DNA of 64,000 bases from Flavivirga aquimarina (GTDB lineage Bacteria > Bacteroidota > Bacteroidia > Flavobacteriales > Flavobacteriaceae), in the NCBI RefSeq assembly GCF_030540835.1, contig NZ_JAUOEK010000101.1, positions 59,235 to 123,234 of the forward strand, in the 5' to 3' direction. The notes beneath the pieces were generated by a model that saw only the letters and a list, made by a program, of their open reading frames with translations, was not told where the DNA came from and searched no databases. The translations under genes and the position numbers were made by a program. Of this stretch, positions 35,764 to 43,558 are shown one piece after another; the stretch's first letter is position 1; the number at the start of each line of letters is the position of its first letter.

Positions 35764-36515
35764 CTGTTTTTTTGAAGTCTATAAAGCTTAATATACTTTA
35801 AAAAAGTAACGTTAAAAGTTTGTACGCAAATAACCAAACCATTTAGACCATCTAAAAACCCCAATCTTAAAAAGTAGGCTTTAAAAAAAGCCCATGAAGG
35901 GTTAAATAATATTTTCCAAATAGAAGACCTTTTTCCGGCATCGAAATAAGCTTTTGCAGCAATACTGGAAAAGTTTTCAACCTTTAGGCTATGTTCACTA
36001 TAATCTCTGTAAATCCAATGCAATAGATCACCTTTAAGCTTTCCTGCTTTTAAACCTTTTTTTAGTGTGTACCTATCATGTGGGTTGATACCTTTCCACT
36101 CACCATTGCCTTTTTTAAACAATCGTAGCTTTTTATCCGGATACCAATCAGAATGTTTAATCCATTGCCCACAATAGTTATTTAACCTGTTGCAATAATA
36201 GCCATCAAAAACCCAATGCTCTTTTACTTTTAAAATAGATTCTTTAAGTGTGTCAGACAGTGCTTCATCCCCATCTAGCGATAAAATATAATCGTATTTA
36301 GCTTGAGAAATAGCATAATTTTTCTGTTCTATATAACCTTCAAATTTATTTTGAATTAATACAACATTGTGAGCTTTGCATATTTCAAGAGTTTTGTCTG
36401 TAGAAAAAGAATCGACTACAACAATTTCATCAACAACACCGACCAACGATTTTAAACACTTTTCTAAATGTTCTTCTTCATTAAATGTAATGATGACTCC
36501 AGAAATTTTAATCAT
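35760..36515 (-). CDS. glycosyltransferase family 2 (WaaE/KdtX-like)
   Basis: The 251-residue GT-A enzyme opens with SGVIITFNEEEHLEKCLKSL, has DEIVVVDSFSTDKTLEIC and the DxD-type DYILSLDGDEALSD. It continues with NRLNNYCGQWIKHSDWYPDK, characteristic of LPS-core beta-1,4-glucosyltransferases of the WaaE/KdtX group. A hydrophobic C-terminal segment is present. It ends tail-to-tail on the kinase gene with a 4-bp overlap. The role in core glycosylation is inferred from family and context. Confidence 0.92.
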   Translation of the reverse strand: MIKISGVIITFNEEEHLEKCLKSLVGVVDEIVVVDSFSTDKTLEICKAHNVVLIQNKFEGYIEQKNYAISQAKYDYILSLDGDEALSDTLKESILKVKEHWVFDGYYCNRLNNYCGQWIKHSDWYPDKKLRLFKKGNGEWKGINPHDRYTLKKGLKAGKLKGDLLHWIYRDYSEHSLKVENFSSIAAKAYFDAGKRSSIWKILFNPSWAFFKAYFLRLGFLDGLNGLVICVQTFNVTFLKYIKLYRLQKNS

Positions 36516-36614
36516 GCTCTTTAATTTGATTCTTTAGCAGTTTTCCAGCAAAACTAGGATATTATTGATTTACAAAAAACTTTTCGAATGTCTAGATTTA
36601 ATTTTAAACAGAAA

Positions 36615-37658
36615 TTATTTTAAAAACGCTTTTAGTTTATTTGTAAAAAGCTCTGGTTTAAACATTTCATATAATGTTGCTGCTTTATTTTTTAATGTCT
36701 TCTCAGCCTTGGTATATAACTCAGGCTTGTAATCCTTTAAATGAACACCCACATTATTGTCATTTTCAAAAAGGCTCCAGGTTGCTTTATCTATCCATGG
36801 TGAAAATATAGCAAAGGTTTTAATGTTTAAGGCTTTAGCCATATTAATAGCACCGCCTTCATTACCAATTAAAGCGTCACAATGGTATGTAACAGCTAAA
36901 AATGCTCTTAAATTTTCACCAAACACATTAAAGAAAATATTATTTTGAGTTTCCGGATTGCATAAATTAAATATAGAACGGGCTTCAGTTTCCTGATTTG
37001 GTATATAATTAAATAATATTTGTCCGGAGGTTTCCTCGACTATAGTTTCAATAACTTTAGCCATATAGTTAAAAGGATAGGTTTTTTTAGCACCGCTTCC
37101 CAACACACTTACCATATATAATGGTCTGTTAAAATCTATCTGGTTATTTTCTAAAAAGAGTCTGCTGTCGGCAATTTCCTTTTCAGTTACGTATATTTTT
37201 GGCTTTATAAATGCTGTTTTTATACCTAAAGGAGCTAGTAATTGCATCCTATTAAATATTGCTAATCCAGTTTTACCATCATTACTTTTAACTCTTTTTA
37301 TATTGTGGTGATATATATAGGTTGTATAATACTTGTGATATGAAATTTTGGTTTTTGCTTCAGAGAACAGACTTATTAAGTTACTGGACAATTTAGAATA
37401 TACATCAATAACAACATCATACTGTTTATTTCTTACAGATTTAGCAAGTCTTAAAAGTTTAACCTTACTACTTTTAGTCTCTTTAGTAAATAAGATGAAG
37501 TTATTAATGTTAGGATTGTTTTCTACAACCGCTATGGTATGTTCGTTAATTAAATAATCTAATTGTGCTTTTGGAAATTTTTGGCGAAGCGCTTCAAACA
37601 GAATACCGCTTGTAAGCACATCGCCAATCATTTGTTGTTGTATGATTAAGATTTTCAA
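36615..37658 (-). CDS. glycosyltransferase family 9 (heptosyltransferase-like)
   Basis: The 347-residue GT-B protein begins KILIIQQQMIGDVLTSGILF, the typical ADP-heptose transferase N-terminus, with YDVVIDVYSKLSSN and the C-terminal CDALIGNEGGAINMAKALNI loop, which binds donor phosphate. It should add heptose or a related sugar to the LPS inner core. It reads in the same direction as the GT2 gene with a 99-bp gap. Confidence 0.92.
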   Translation of the reverse strand: MKILIIQQQMIGDVLTSGILFEALRQKFPKAQLDYLINEHTIAVVENNPNINNFILFTKETKSSKVKLLRLAKSVRNKQYDVVIDVYSKLSSNLISLFSEAKTKISYHKYYTTYIYHHNIKRVKSNDGKTGLAIFNRMQLLAPLGIKTAFIKPKIYVTEKEIADSRLFLENNQIDFNRPLYMVSVLGSGAKKTYPFNYMAKVIETIVEETSGQILFNYIPNQETEARSIFNLCNPETQNNIFFNVFGENLRAFLAVTYHCDALIGNEGGAINMAKALNIKTFAIFSPWIDKATWSLFENDNNVGVHLKDYKPELYTKAEKTLKNKAATLYEMFKPELFTNKLKAFLK

Positions 37659-37736
37659 AATTTACAACTTCGATTTTTTACATGTTTTTGTAAATGAGCA
37701 AGTATTGCCCACCACAACTGTATACTGCTAACTTAT

Positions 37737-38552
37737 TTAAACAGCTACATTATGCTCTCTTAAGGCATCGTTGAGCGACGTTTTTTTGTTAGTGCTTTCT
37801 TTACGTTTTCCAATAATTAAAGCACAAGGTACATTATAACTTCCAGAAGGGAACTCTTTGGCATAACTACCAGGTATTACTACAGAACGAGCTGGAACTT
37901 TACCTTTATATTCAACAGGTTCATCACCAGTTACATCAATAATCTTTGTACTCATTGTTAAAACAACTCCAGCACCTAAAACAGCTTCCGTTTCAACACG
38001 AACACCTTCAACAACGATACATCTAGACCCAATAAAAGCGTTATCTTCTATAATTACAGGAGCTGCTTGTAAAGGTTCTAAAACACCACCAATACCAACA
38101 CCACCAGATAAATGTACGCCTTTACCTATTTGTGCACAACTACCAACAGTGGCCCAAGTATCAACCATAGTACCTTCATCTACATACGCACCTATGTTTA
38201 CATAACTAGGCATTAAAATAGTACCACTGGAAATATAGGCACCATGTCTTGCAACAGCATGAGGTACTACACGAATCCCTTTTTCTGCATAACCACTTTT
38301 TAGTGGGATTTTGTCATGAAATTCTAGCGGCCCAGCTTCTATGGTTTCCATTTTCTGAATTGGAAAATATAACACAACGGCTTTTTTTACCCATTCGTTA
38401 ACCTGCCAACCACCTGTAATTGGTTCGGCTACTCTCAATGCTCCTTTATCTAATAAATCTATAACCTTTCTTATCGTAGAGGTCGTTTTTTCATCTTTTA
38501 AAAGATCTCTATTTTCCCATGCTTCCTCTATGATTTGTTGTAATTCTATCAT
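37737..38552 (-). CDS. dapD: tetrahydrodipicolinate N-succinyltransferase
   Basis: DapD succinylates tetrahydrodipicolinate in the diaminopimelate branch that feeds peptidoglycan and lysine. The 271-residue protein has an N-terminal helical domain (LQQIIEEAWENRDLLKD), then the left-handed beta-helix of hexapeptide repeats (YVNIGAYVDEGTMVDTWATV, GKGVHLSGGVGIGGVLEP, DNAFIGSRCIVVEGV) and the usual tail. The promoter at 38571-38578 lies directly upstream. It works in the pathway that ends with lysA in this window. Confidence 0.97.
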   Translation of the reverse strand: MIELQQIIEEAWENRDLLKDEKTTSTIRKVIDLLDKGALRVAEPITGGWQVNEWVKKAVVLYFPIQKMETIEAGPLEFHDKIPLKSGYAEKGIRVVPHAVARHGAYISSGTILMPSYVNIGAYVDEGTMVDTWATVGSCAQIGKGVHLSGGVGIGGVLEPLQAAPVIIEDNAFIGSRCIVVEGVRVETEAVLGAGVVLTMSTKIIDVTGDEPVEYKGKVPARSVVIPGSYAKEFPSGSYNVPCALIIGKRKESTNKKTSLNDALREHNVAV

Positions 38553-38881
38553 TGATATTTAATTTTTGGGCAAATATACTAGGTATCATTTAAAAAATAG
38601 AATCAAAAAGCTATTATATCAATTATAAAGACTTCTAATTTTTTGTCGGTTGACACTAGGTTTAATAAAAATGAGCTTCGGTTTTCCCTTTGAAATAAAA
38701 AAATAAATCGATGAAATGCATTTTTTGTGTATTTCACCTTGTTAATCATGCTTTTAATCTGTTCGTCGATGAAAATTTGTAGCTCCACTACTAATCGAAA
38801 ATACGGTAGTTTATAACTATTTTTTTGTGTTAAAGGCTTATTCCGGATATATATTTGGAACATCAAGCAATGATAAACAGA
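38553..38881. other. 329-base intergenic region between divergent genes
   Basis: It contains the dapD promoter at its left end and presumably that of the small secreted protein at the right. An 87-codon minus-strand frame here was rejected: its composition is that of AT-rich noise and it overlaps the likely promoter of the plus-strand gene. No RNA structure or repeat was recognised. Confidence 0.4.
38571..38578 (-). promoter_or_regulatory. dapD -7 promoter element
   Basis: Read on the minus strand the segment is TATATTTG, an exact TAnnTTTG match, 18 bp upstream of the dapD ATG. Confidence 0.6.
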
Positions 38882-39193
38882 ATGAAAACAAATTTTTACA
38901 TATTATTAATTTTATTACTTTCCTTTTCTTACGGAGATGCGCAAAGCAAAACTGAAGTTATAGAAAACGAAGCTAATAAAGTTGTTTTAAATTCTGTAAA
39001 TGATGATGTTACTGTTGCAACTGATAATTTAGTAGAAACTGTAAAAGAAAGTGATACATTGTTAATTGGTGCGGATGAATTAAGAGCTTCTATTGCACGT
39101 ACAAGTGATATTAGAAACTATTTAAATCATGTAAGAAATGTTGAGAATATAAAATTGTTATTTCCAAAAATAAACAAACGCATTAAATCTTAA
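38882..39193 (+). CDS. small secreted protein of unknown function
   Basis: From the ATG at 38882 the product is 103 residues, with a signal peptide (FYILLILLLSFSYGDAQS) and an acidic, probably helical mature part (LIGADELRASIARTSDIRNY, LNHVRNVENIKLLFPKINKR). The frame is also open upstream to a TTG at 38855 and an ATG at 38870. The 38882 start is chosen because it puts the basic residue and hydrophobic core in standard positions. No family recognised. A terminator follows at 39239-39266. Confidence 0.6.
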   Translation: MKTNFYILLILLLSFSYGDAQSKTEVIENEANKVVLNSVNDDVTVATDNLVETVKESDTLLIGADELRASIARTSDIRNYLNHVRNVENIKLLFPKINKRIKS

Positions 39194-39238
39194 TATATAA
39201 GGTTTTGAATATTAGTAAAAGGTTAAACTATTGAAAGA

Positions 39239-39266
39239 AGACTGTCTGAAAAGGCGGTCTTTTTTT
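39239..39266 (+). terminator. rho-independent terminator after the small secreted protein gene
   Basis: An 8-bp stem (AGACTGTC with GGCGGTCT, two G-U pairs) with a TGAAAA loop is followed by six or more T residues. Confidence 0.8.
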
Positions 39267-39344
39267 ATCTGTTATAGTTCGAGTATATAAAAGAAAAGCG
39301 TGCTTTATTACAGTAAATTCAAATTGTAAATGATATTATTAAAC

Positions 39345-39352
39345 TACTTTTG
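39345..39352 (+). promoter_or_regulatory. ruvX -7 promoter element
   Basis: TACTTTTG matches TAnnTTTG. A TTG at 39324-39326 lies 18 bases upstream, close to the expected -33 spacing. The ruvX ATG is 14 bp downstream, giving a very short leader. Confidence 0.7.
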
Positions 39353-39366
39353 CATAAAATAGGTAT

Positions 39367-39777
39367 ATGGCTCGTATTTTAGCAATAGATTTTGGTACAA
39401 AAAGAACAGGTTTAGCTGTAACAGATGTGTTACAAATTATAGCCTCAGGCCTTACTACAGTTAATACTAATGAATTAATTAAGTTTTTAAAAGAGTATAC
39501 TAATAAAGAACAGGTAGAATTGTTTTTAGTAGGAGAGCCAAAGCAAATGGATAATACCGCTTCTGAAAGCGAAAAGTATATTCTTCCATTTATAAATAAT
39601 TTAAAAAAAGAATTTCCGAGTATTCCAATACAAAGAGTTGATGAGCGATTTACTTCTAAAATGGCTTTTCAAACCATGATTGATAGCGGGTTAAAAAAGA
39701 ATCAGCGAAAAAATAAAGCACTAATTGATGAAATAAGTGCTACTCTTATTCTACAAAGTTATTTATATTCTAAATAG
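39367..39777 (+). CDS. ruvX: Holliday junction resolvase RuvX (YqgF family)
   Basis: The 136-residue RNase H-like protein has RILAIDFGTKRTGLAVTD with the first catalytic Asp, VELFLVGEPKQMDNTAS, and RVDERFTSKMA followed by KKNQRKNKALIDEISATLIL with the later acidic residues. YqgF proteins act in pre-16S rRNA 5' end maturation and possibly on recombination junctions. It precedes def with its own promoter. Confidence 0.94.
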   Translation: MARILAIDFGTKRTGLAVTDVLQIIASGLTTVNTNELIKFLKEYTNKEQVELFLVGEPKQMDNTASESEKYILPFINNLKKEFPSIPIQRVDERFTSKMAFQTMIDSGLKKNQRKNKALIDEISATLILQSYLYSK

Positions 39778-39829
39778 TCTAAACTTAATTAAGAACGCAT
39801 TTAATATAAATACTACTAATAAATTATAC

Positions 39830-39837
39830 TATTTTTG
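39830..39837 (+). promoter_or_regulatory. def -7 promoter element
   Basis: TATTTTTG matches TAnnTTTG, 24 bp upstream of the def ATG. Confidence 0.65.
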
Positions 39838-39861
39838 CAACCATAAAATACTAAGTGAATA

Positions 39862-40452
39862 ATGATTTTACCAATAGTAGCCTATGGCGATCCGGTATTA
39901 AAAAAGAAAGGAACAGACATCACTAAAGCGTATCCGAATCTAGATACTCTTTTAGAAAATATGTTTGAAACTATGTATAATGCTTATGGAGTTGGTTTGG
40001 CGGCACCTCAAATAGGATTACCTATTAGACTGTTTTTAGTTGATACTGCACCTTTTGCTGAAGATAAAGATTTTACTGCCGAAGAACAAGACGTATTAAA
40101 AAATTTCAAGCGTGTTTTTATTAATGCCAAAATAGTTAAAGAAGAAGGAGATGAATGGGCTTTTAATGAAGGATGTTTGAGCATTCCAGATGTTAGAGAA
40201 GATGTCTTTAGGCAACCAAAAGTAACTATTGATTATGTTGATGAAAATTTTAAGGCACATACAGAGACTTTCGAAGGATTAATAGCCAGAGTCATTCAGC
40301 ATGAATACGATCATATTGAAGGCATTTTATTTACAGATAAACTATCCAGTTTAAAAAAACGTTTAATAAAAGGAAGGCTAGCTAACATATCTAAAGGCAA
40401 AATAAATGTCGATTATAGAATGCGTTTTCCTAATCAAAAAAAGAAACGATAA
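39862..40452 (+). CDS. def: peptide deformylase
   Basis: The enzyme removes the N-formyl group from nascent proteins and uses Fe2+. The 196-residue protein shows all three motifs: GVGLAAPQIG (motif 1), EGCLSIPD (motif 2, metal Cys) and QHEYDHIEG (motif 3, two metal His and catalytic Glu). The length and the insertion between motifs 1 and 2 (FAEDKDFTAEEQDVLKNF) are usual for Bacteroidota. It is followed by the DUF5606 gene 53 bp on. Confidence 0.97.
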   Translation: MILPIVAYGDPVLKKKGTDITKAYPNLDTLLENMFETMYNAYGVGLAAPQIGLPIRLFLVDTAPFAEDKDFTAEEQDVLKNFKRVFINAKIVKEEGDEWAFNEGCLSIPDVREDVFRQPKVTIDYVDENFKAHTETFEGLIARVIQHEYDHIEGILFTDKLSSLKKRLIKGRLANISKGKINVDYRMRFPNQKKKR

Positions 40453-40505
40453 TATTTGCAAGAAATCAATAAACAATTGATATTTGCCCCTTTCAATAAA
40501 TAATT

Positions 40506-40940
40506 ATGAGTTTAGATAAAGTACTGTCAATAGGAGGAAGACCGGGATTATATAAATTAATAACACAAACACGAGGTGGTTTCGTTGCCGAATCTTTAAT
40601 AGATAATAAACGTGTATCTGTAAGTGTTCAAAATAACGTTAGTATTTTAAGTGAAATAGCAATTTATACATTAACAGAAGAAATACCATTAAAGCAGGTT
40701 TTTGAAACTATTAAGAAAAAAGAAAATGGACAACCATGTTCTGTTAAACCCAAAGACAGTAAAGATAAATTAGAAGAATATTTCTTTGATGTGTTGCCGG
40801 ATTATGATGAAGACAGGGTATACGCGAGCGATATTAAAAAAGTTGTACAATGGTATAATTTATTGCAGAAACACAATATGCTGGATTTTTTAGATTCTGA
40901 GGAAGAAAAAGAGAGTGTCACATCGGATGAAGAAGAATAA
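40506..40940 (+). CDS. DUF5606 domain protein
   Basis: The 144-residue cytosolic protein has a conserved N-terminus (SLDKVLSIGGRPGLYKLITQ, SLIDNKRVSVSVQNNVSILS) and a PDYDEDRVYASDIKKVVQWYNLL segment followed by an acidic tail. The family is restricted to Bacteroidota and usually follows def, as here. Its N-terminal part looks like a small beta barrel. Function unknown. A terminator follows at 40949-40971. Confidence 0.85.
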   Translation: MSLDKVLSIGGRPGLYKLITQTRGGFVAESLIDNKRVSVSVQNNVSILSEIAIYTLTEEIPLKQVFETIKKKENGQPCSVKPKDSKDKLEEYFFDVLPDYDEDRVYASDIKKVVQWYNLLQKHNMLDFLDSEEEKESVTSDEEE

Positions 40941-40948
40941 AATTTAAC

Positions 40949-40971
40949 ACCTCCAGATTGGAGGTTTTTTT
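40949..40971 (+). terminator. rho-independent terminator of the def-DUF5606 unit
   Basis: ACCTCC and GGAGGT form a stem with an AGATT loop, followed by seven T residues. Confidence 0.85.
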
Positions 40972-41036
40972 ATGCCTTTTTGTAAGTCTTATAAGTATTT
41001 GCCGACTGTAGATAAGATAACAAAAAGAATAAAGTA

Positions 41037-41708
41037 ATGAAATCACTTTGGTTTTTTGATGATGTCAATCTTTTCAAGGTGCTTTGTCCCCACAAATTTA
41101 AAGCCTACAAAGCAAATCACGATTTTGATGCCTACAAAAAGAAAGACTATATATACTTTGAAGAAGATTCTGCAAACAAAGTGTATCTTATAGAAAAAGG
41201 TAAAGTTAAAATAGGCTATTACAGTGAAGATGGAGATGAAGTTGTTAAAGCTATTTTAACACGTGGAGAGCTATTTGGCGAAACAGCTATTCTTGGAGAG
41301 TCTAAGCGCGAAGAATTTGCGCAATCAATTGATAATACTACAAGTATCTGTCCTATAGGAGTGAATACAATGCATGATTTAATGCGAAATAATCAAACCT
41401 TTAGCTTTAAAATATATAAAGTAATCGGTTTTAAATTAAAAAAATTAGAAAGGCGGTTACAATTATTACTATTTAAAGATACCAAAACACGTCTTGTAGA
41501 GTTTTTAAATGAGTTATGTGCAGACTATGGGTATGATTGTGAAAAAACAGGAGATAAAGTAATTCATCATCCTTATACGCAAAAAGATATCGCTTCTTTA
41601 ATAGGGACTTCCAGACCTACGTTAAATATACTTTTAAACGAATTAAAGGAAGAAAAAGTCATACAATTCACCAGAAAAGAAATAAGAATTCATAAAAATA
41701 TTGCTTAA
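41037..41708 (+). CDS. Crp/Fnr family transcription regulator
   Basis: The 223-residue protein has an N-terminal cyclic-nucleotide-type beta roll (KKDYIYFEEDSANKVYLIEK, GKVKIGYYSEDGDEVVKAIL, RGELFGETAIL), a long dimer helix and a C-terminal winged HTH (YTQKDIASLIGTSRPTLNIL). The cAMP-contact arginine of true Crp is not evident, so the signal is unknown. A dyad at 41707-41726, beginning inside its stop codon region, sits in class II activator position for the next gene, suggesting a regulator-target pair. Confidence 0.92.
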   Translation: MKSLWFFDDVNLFKVLCPHKFKAYKANHDFDAYKKKDYIYFEEDSANKVYLIEKGKVKIGYYSEDGDEVVKAILTRGELFGETAILGESKREEFAQSIDNTTSICPIGVNTMHDLMRNNQTFSFKIYKVIGFKLKKLERRLQLLLFKDTKTRLVEFLNELCADYGYDCEKTGDKVIHHPYTQKDIASLIGTSRPTLNILLNELKEEKVIQFTRKEIRIHKNIA

Positions 41709-41726
41709 TGTTAGATAGCTAACATT
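41707..41726. promoter_or_regulatory. candidate Crp/Fnr operator
   Basis: AATGTTAG and CTAACATT are perfect inverted 8-base arms around ATAG. The centre (41716.5) is 36.5 bp upstream of the last base of the -7 element at 41746-41753, the placement of class II Crp/Fnr sites (about -41.5). A terminator role for the upstream gene is the alternative, as weak T-rich sequence follows. Confidence 0.5.
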
Positions 41727-41745
41727 TTATAAAATTAACGTGCTT

Positions 41746-41753
41746 TATTTTTG
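41746..41753 (+). promoter_or_regulatory. -7 promoter element of the RskA-like lipoprotein gene
   Basis: TATTTTTG matches TAnnTTTG, 29 bp before the ATG at 41783. No TTTG is seen at -33, consistent with an activator-dependent promoter. Confidence 0.6.
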
Positions 41754-41782
41754 AAGTATTAAAAACTTTAAAAAAAAACACA

Positions 41783-42676
41783 ATGATTAAGAAAATGTTT
41801 ATAGCTGCAATATTAGCAATTGGATTATTAGCTAGTTCTTGTAGTAATGATGACGATAATACACCATCAACAGCTAGTTTAACTTTAGAGTTGGATGGGT
41901 TAGAAGCTTTAGGCGACGATTACGTTTATGAAGGCTGGATAATAGTAGATGGATCTCCGGTTTCAACAGGAATCTTTACTTCGGTTACTTTTCCTCAATC
42001 TTTTACAGTAGATGCTCAACAATTAGAAGATGCAACAACATTTGTGTTATCGATTGAACCAGCAGGAGAAACAGGAACGGCAGCGGCTACGCCTGCAGAT
42101 ACAAAAATTTTAGTAGGTGATTTTTCGGGAGATAGAGCTCCTGTTAATACGGCTATAGTGGGTGATTTTAGTGGTTCTTGGGGAATATCTTTTTTAAGAA
42201 CTCCAACAGATGAAGTACCAGGGAGTGCTAATAATGGTAATGACGAAAATGGTATTTGGTTTGGAACTCCAGAAGCAACAGGGCCTCCAACAGTAGGCTT
42301 AGGTTTACCTGTGTTACCTGCCGGTTGGAAATATGAAGGTTGGGTAGTAGTAGATGGTGTTGGACCATTAACAACAGGAACATTTACCAGCTTTGATACA
42401 GTAGATGATTCCAATGATTTTAGTGGAACAGAAAATAATGCAGGACCTCCAGTACCTGGAGAGGATTTCTTTAATAATGCGCCTGCAGGATTTACATTCC
42501 CATTAGATGTAAGAGGACGTACGGCTGTTATTTCTGTAGAACCAGATCCAGATAACTCTCCTGATCCTTTTACTCTAAAACCTTTAGTAGGTACTGTAGG
42601 GCAAGATACAGCTCCAGCGACTCATGATCTTATATATAGTTCTGAGTCTTTCCCCACAGGATGGGCTATTAGATAA
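41783..42676 (+). CDS. lipoprotein with two anti-sigma-K-like repeats
   Basis: The 297-residue product is a lipoprotein (LLASSCSNDDDN, lipid Cys about 20). It holds two similar units, each with YEGW-x-VVDG, TTG-x-FTS and hSIEP: DYVYEGWIIVDGSPVSTGIF near residue 50 and KYEGWVVVDGVGPLTTGTF near 190. This pattern occurs in the periplasmic domain of RskA-like anti-sigma factors, but there is no membrane helix or cytosolic part, so it is not a standard anti-sigma factor. It lies directly behind a Crp/Fnr gene with a dyad at its promoter. Function unknown. Confidence 0.65.
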   Translation: MIKKMFIAAILAIGLLASSCSNDDDNTPSTASLTLELDGLEALGDDYVYEGWIIVDGSPVSTGIFTSVTFPQSFTVDAQQLEDATTFVLSIEPAGETGTAAATPADTKILVGDFSGDRAPVNTAIVGDFSGSWGISFLRTPTDEVPGSANNGNDENGIWFGTPEATGPPTVGLGLPVLPAGWKYEGWVVVDGVGPLTTGTFTSFDTVDDSNDFSGTENNAGPPVPGEDFFNNAPAGFTFPLDVRGRTAVISVEPDPDNSPDPFTLKPLVGTVGQDTAPATHDLIYSSESFPTGWAIR

Positions 42677-42704
42677 GTAATTAATTTTATACTTTTGTTA
42701 GATT

Positions 42705-42742
42705 AAGGCATAGTTTCGACATAGAAGCTATGCCTTTTAATT
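42705..42742 (+). terminator. rho-independent terminator of the lipoprotein gene
   Basis: AAGGCATAG and CTATGCCTT form a 9-bp stem with a 14-base loop, followed by TTTTAATTTT. Confidence 0.8.
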
Positions 42743-42918
42743 TTGAATTTATCTTAACTTTTGTTTTTAACCGAAAAAGAGTTGAAATTTGTTTAGATTA
42801 AATACCTTTTGAAAGACATAGTATCACTATGTATAAAAAAATAATAAAAATATGGGCGAATTTTAGTCATTCCTGTTTATTAGTAGTAGGTTTTAGGAAA
42901 TAGAAAAAGTCAAGGTAT

Positions 42919-43479
42919 ATGTTAAAAAGAAAAAAAATCAGCTTAAAAAATATTGCATTTTTAATTATCATTGTAATATTAATTATCCCTCAAACACGAC
43001 AGCCCATACAAGTATTTTTGCACAAAGGATTAGCACTTTTTAGTCCATCTATAATTAGTAATGAGAAACAGCCAAGCTTGGTGCATTATAATTGGAAACT
43101 TAAAGACGAACAAAGTGTATTTAATTTTGAAGCAATAAAGGGTAAAGTTGTTTTAGTGAATTTTTGGGCTACTTGGTGTCCACCATGCATAGCAGAAATG
43201 CCCAGTATGCAAGCATTATATAATGATTATAAAGATCATGTTGCATTTGTTTTCGTTTCTAATGAAGATTATACGGTAATCAATCCGTTTTTAAATAAAA
43301 ATAAATACACTTTTAAAGTATATAACCCTTTAACTAAGTATCCGGAATCTTTTGATGTTATTAGTATTCCCCGAACTTTTTTAATAGATAAACAAGGTCA
43401 TATTGTAATTGATAAAACCGGAGCTGCAAATTGGAATAGCGATACGGTTAGAAAAACTATAGACAATTTGTTAAAGTAG
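42919..43479 (+). CDS. TlpA-like thioredoxin family protein, membrane-anchored
   Basis: The 186-residue protein has an N-terminal membrane anchor (IAFLIIIVILIIPQ) and a periplasmic thioredoxin fold with redox motif WATWCPPC, followed by IAEMPSMQALYNDYKDHVAF and a cis-Pro segment (VISIPRTFLIDKQG). Such proteins reduce disulphides, for instance in cytochrome c maturation. It is a single gene with a terminator at 43488-43520. A short dyad at 42817-42833 upstream (ACATAG and CTATGT arms) may be an operator or nothing. Confidence 0.9.
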   Translation: MLKRKKISLKNIAFLIIIVILIIPQTRQPIQVFLHKGLALFSPSIISNEKQPSLVHYNWKLKDEQSVFNFEAIKGKVVLVNFWATWCPPCIAEMPSMQALYNDYKDHVAFVFVSNEDYTVINPFLNKNKYTFKVYNPLTKYPESFDVISIPRTFLIDKQGHIVIDKTGAANWNSDTVRKTIDNLLK

Positions 43480-43487
43480 TGAAATTG

Positions 43488-43520
43488 AAAAAGCCTTGAC
43501 AATAACTTATCAAGGCTTTC
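43488..43520. terminator. bidirectional terminator between the TlpA-like gene and rho
   Basis: The arms AAAGCCTTGA and TCAAGGCTTT enclose a 10-base loop. The T-run is better on the minus strand, so it probably serves rho as well as the convergent TlpA-like gene. Confidence 0.8.
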
Positions 43521-43558
43521 GAATTTAGTTTAATTTAGTTGTTAGTTTAGTTTAAGTT

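Noticed and set aside
38603..38866. 87-codon minus-strand frame upstream of the small secreted protein
   Set aside because: No recognisable domain, no signal peptide, and it lies in the shared promoter region of two divergent genes.
42817..42833. Dyad ACATAG-N5-CTATGT upstream of the TlpA-like gene
   Set aside because: No -7 element at the proper distance was found, so an operator call was not made; it may be a chance hairpin.
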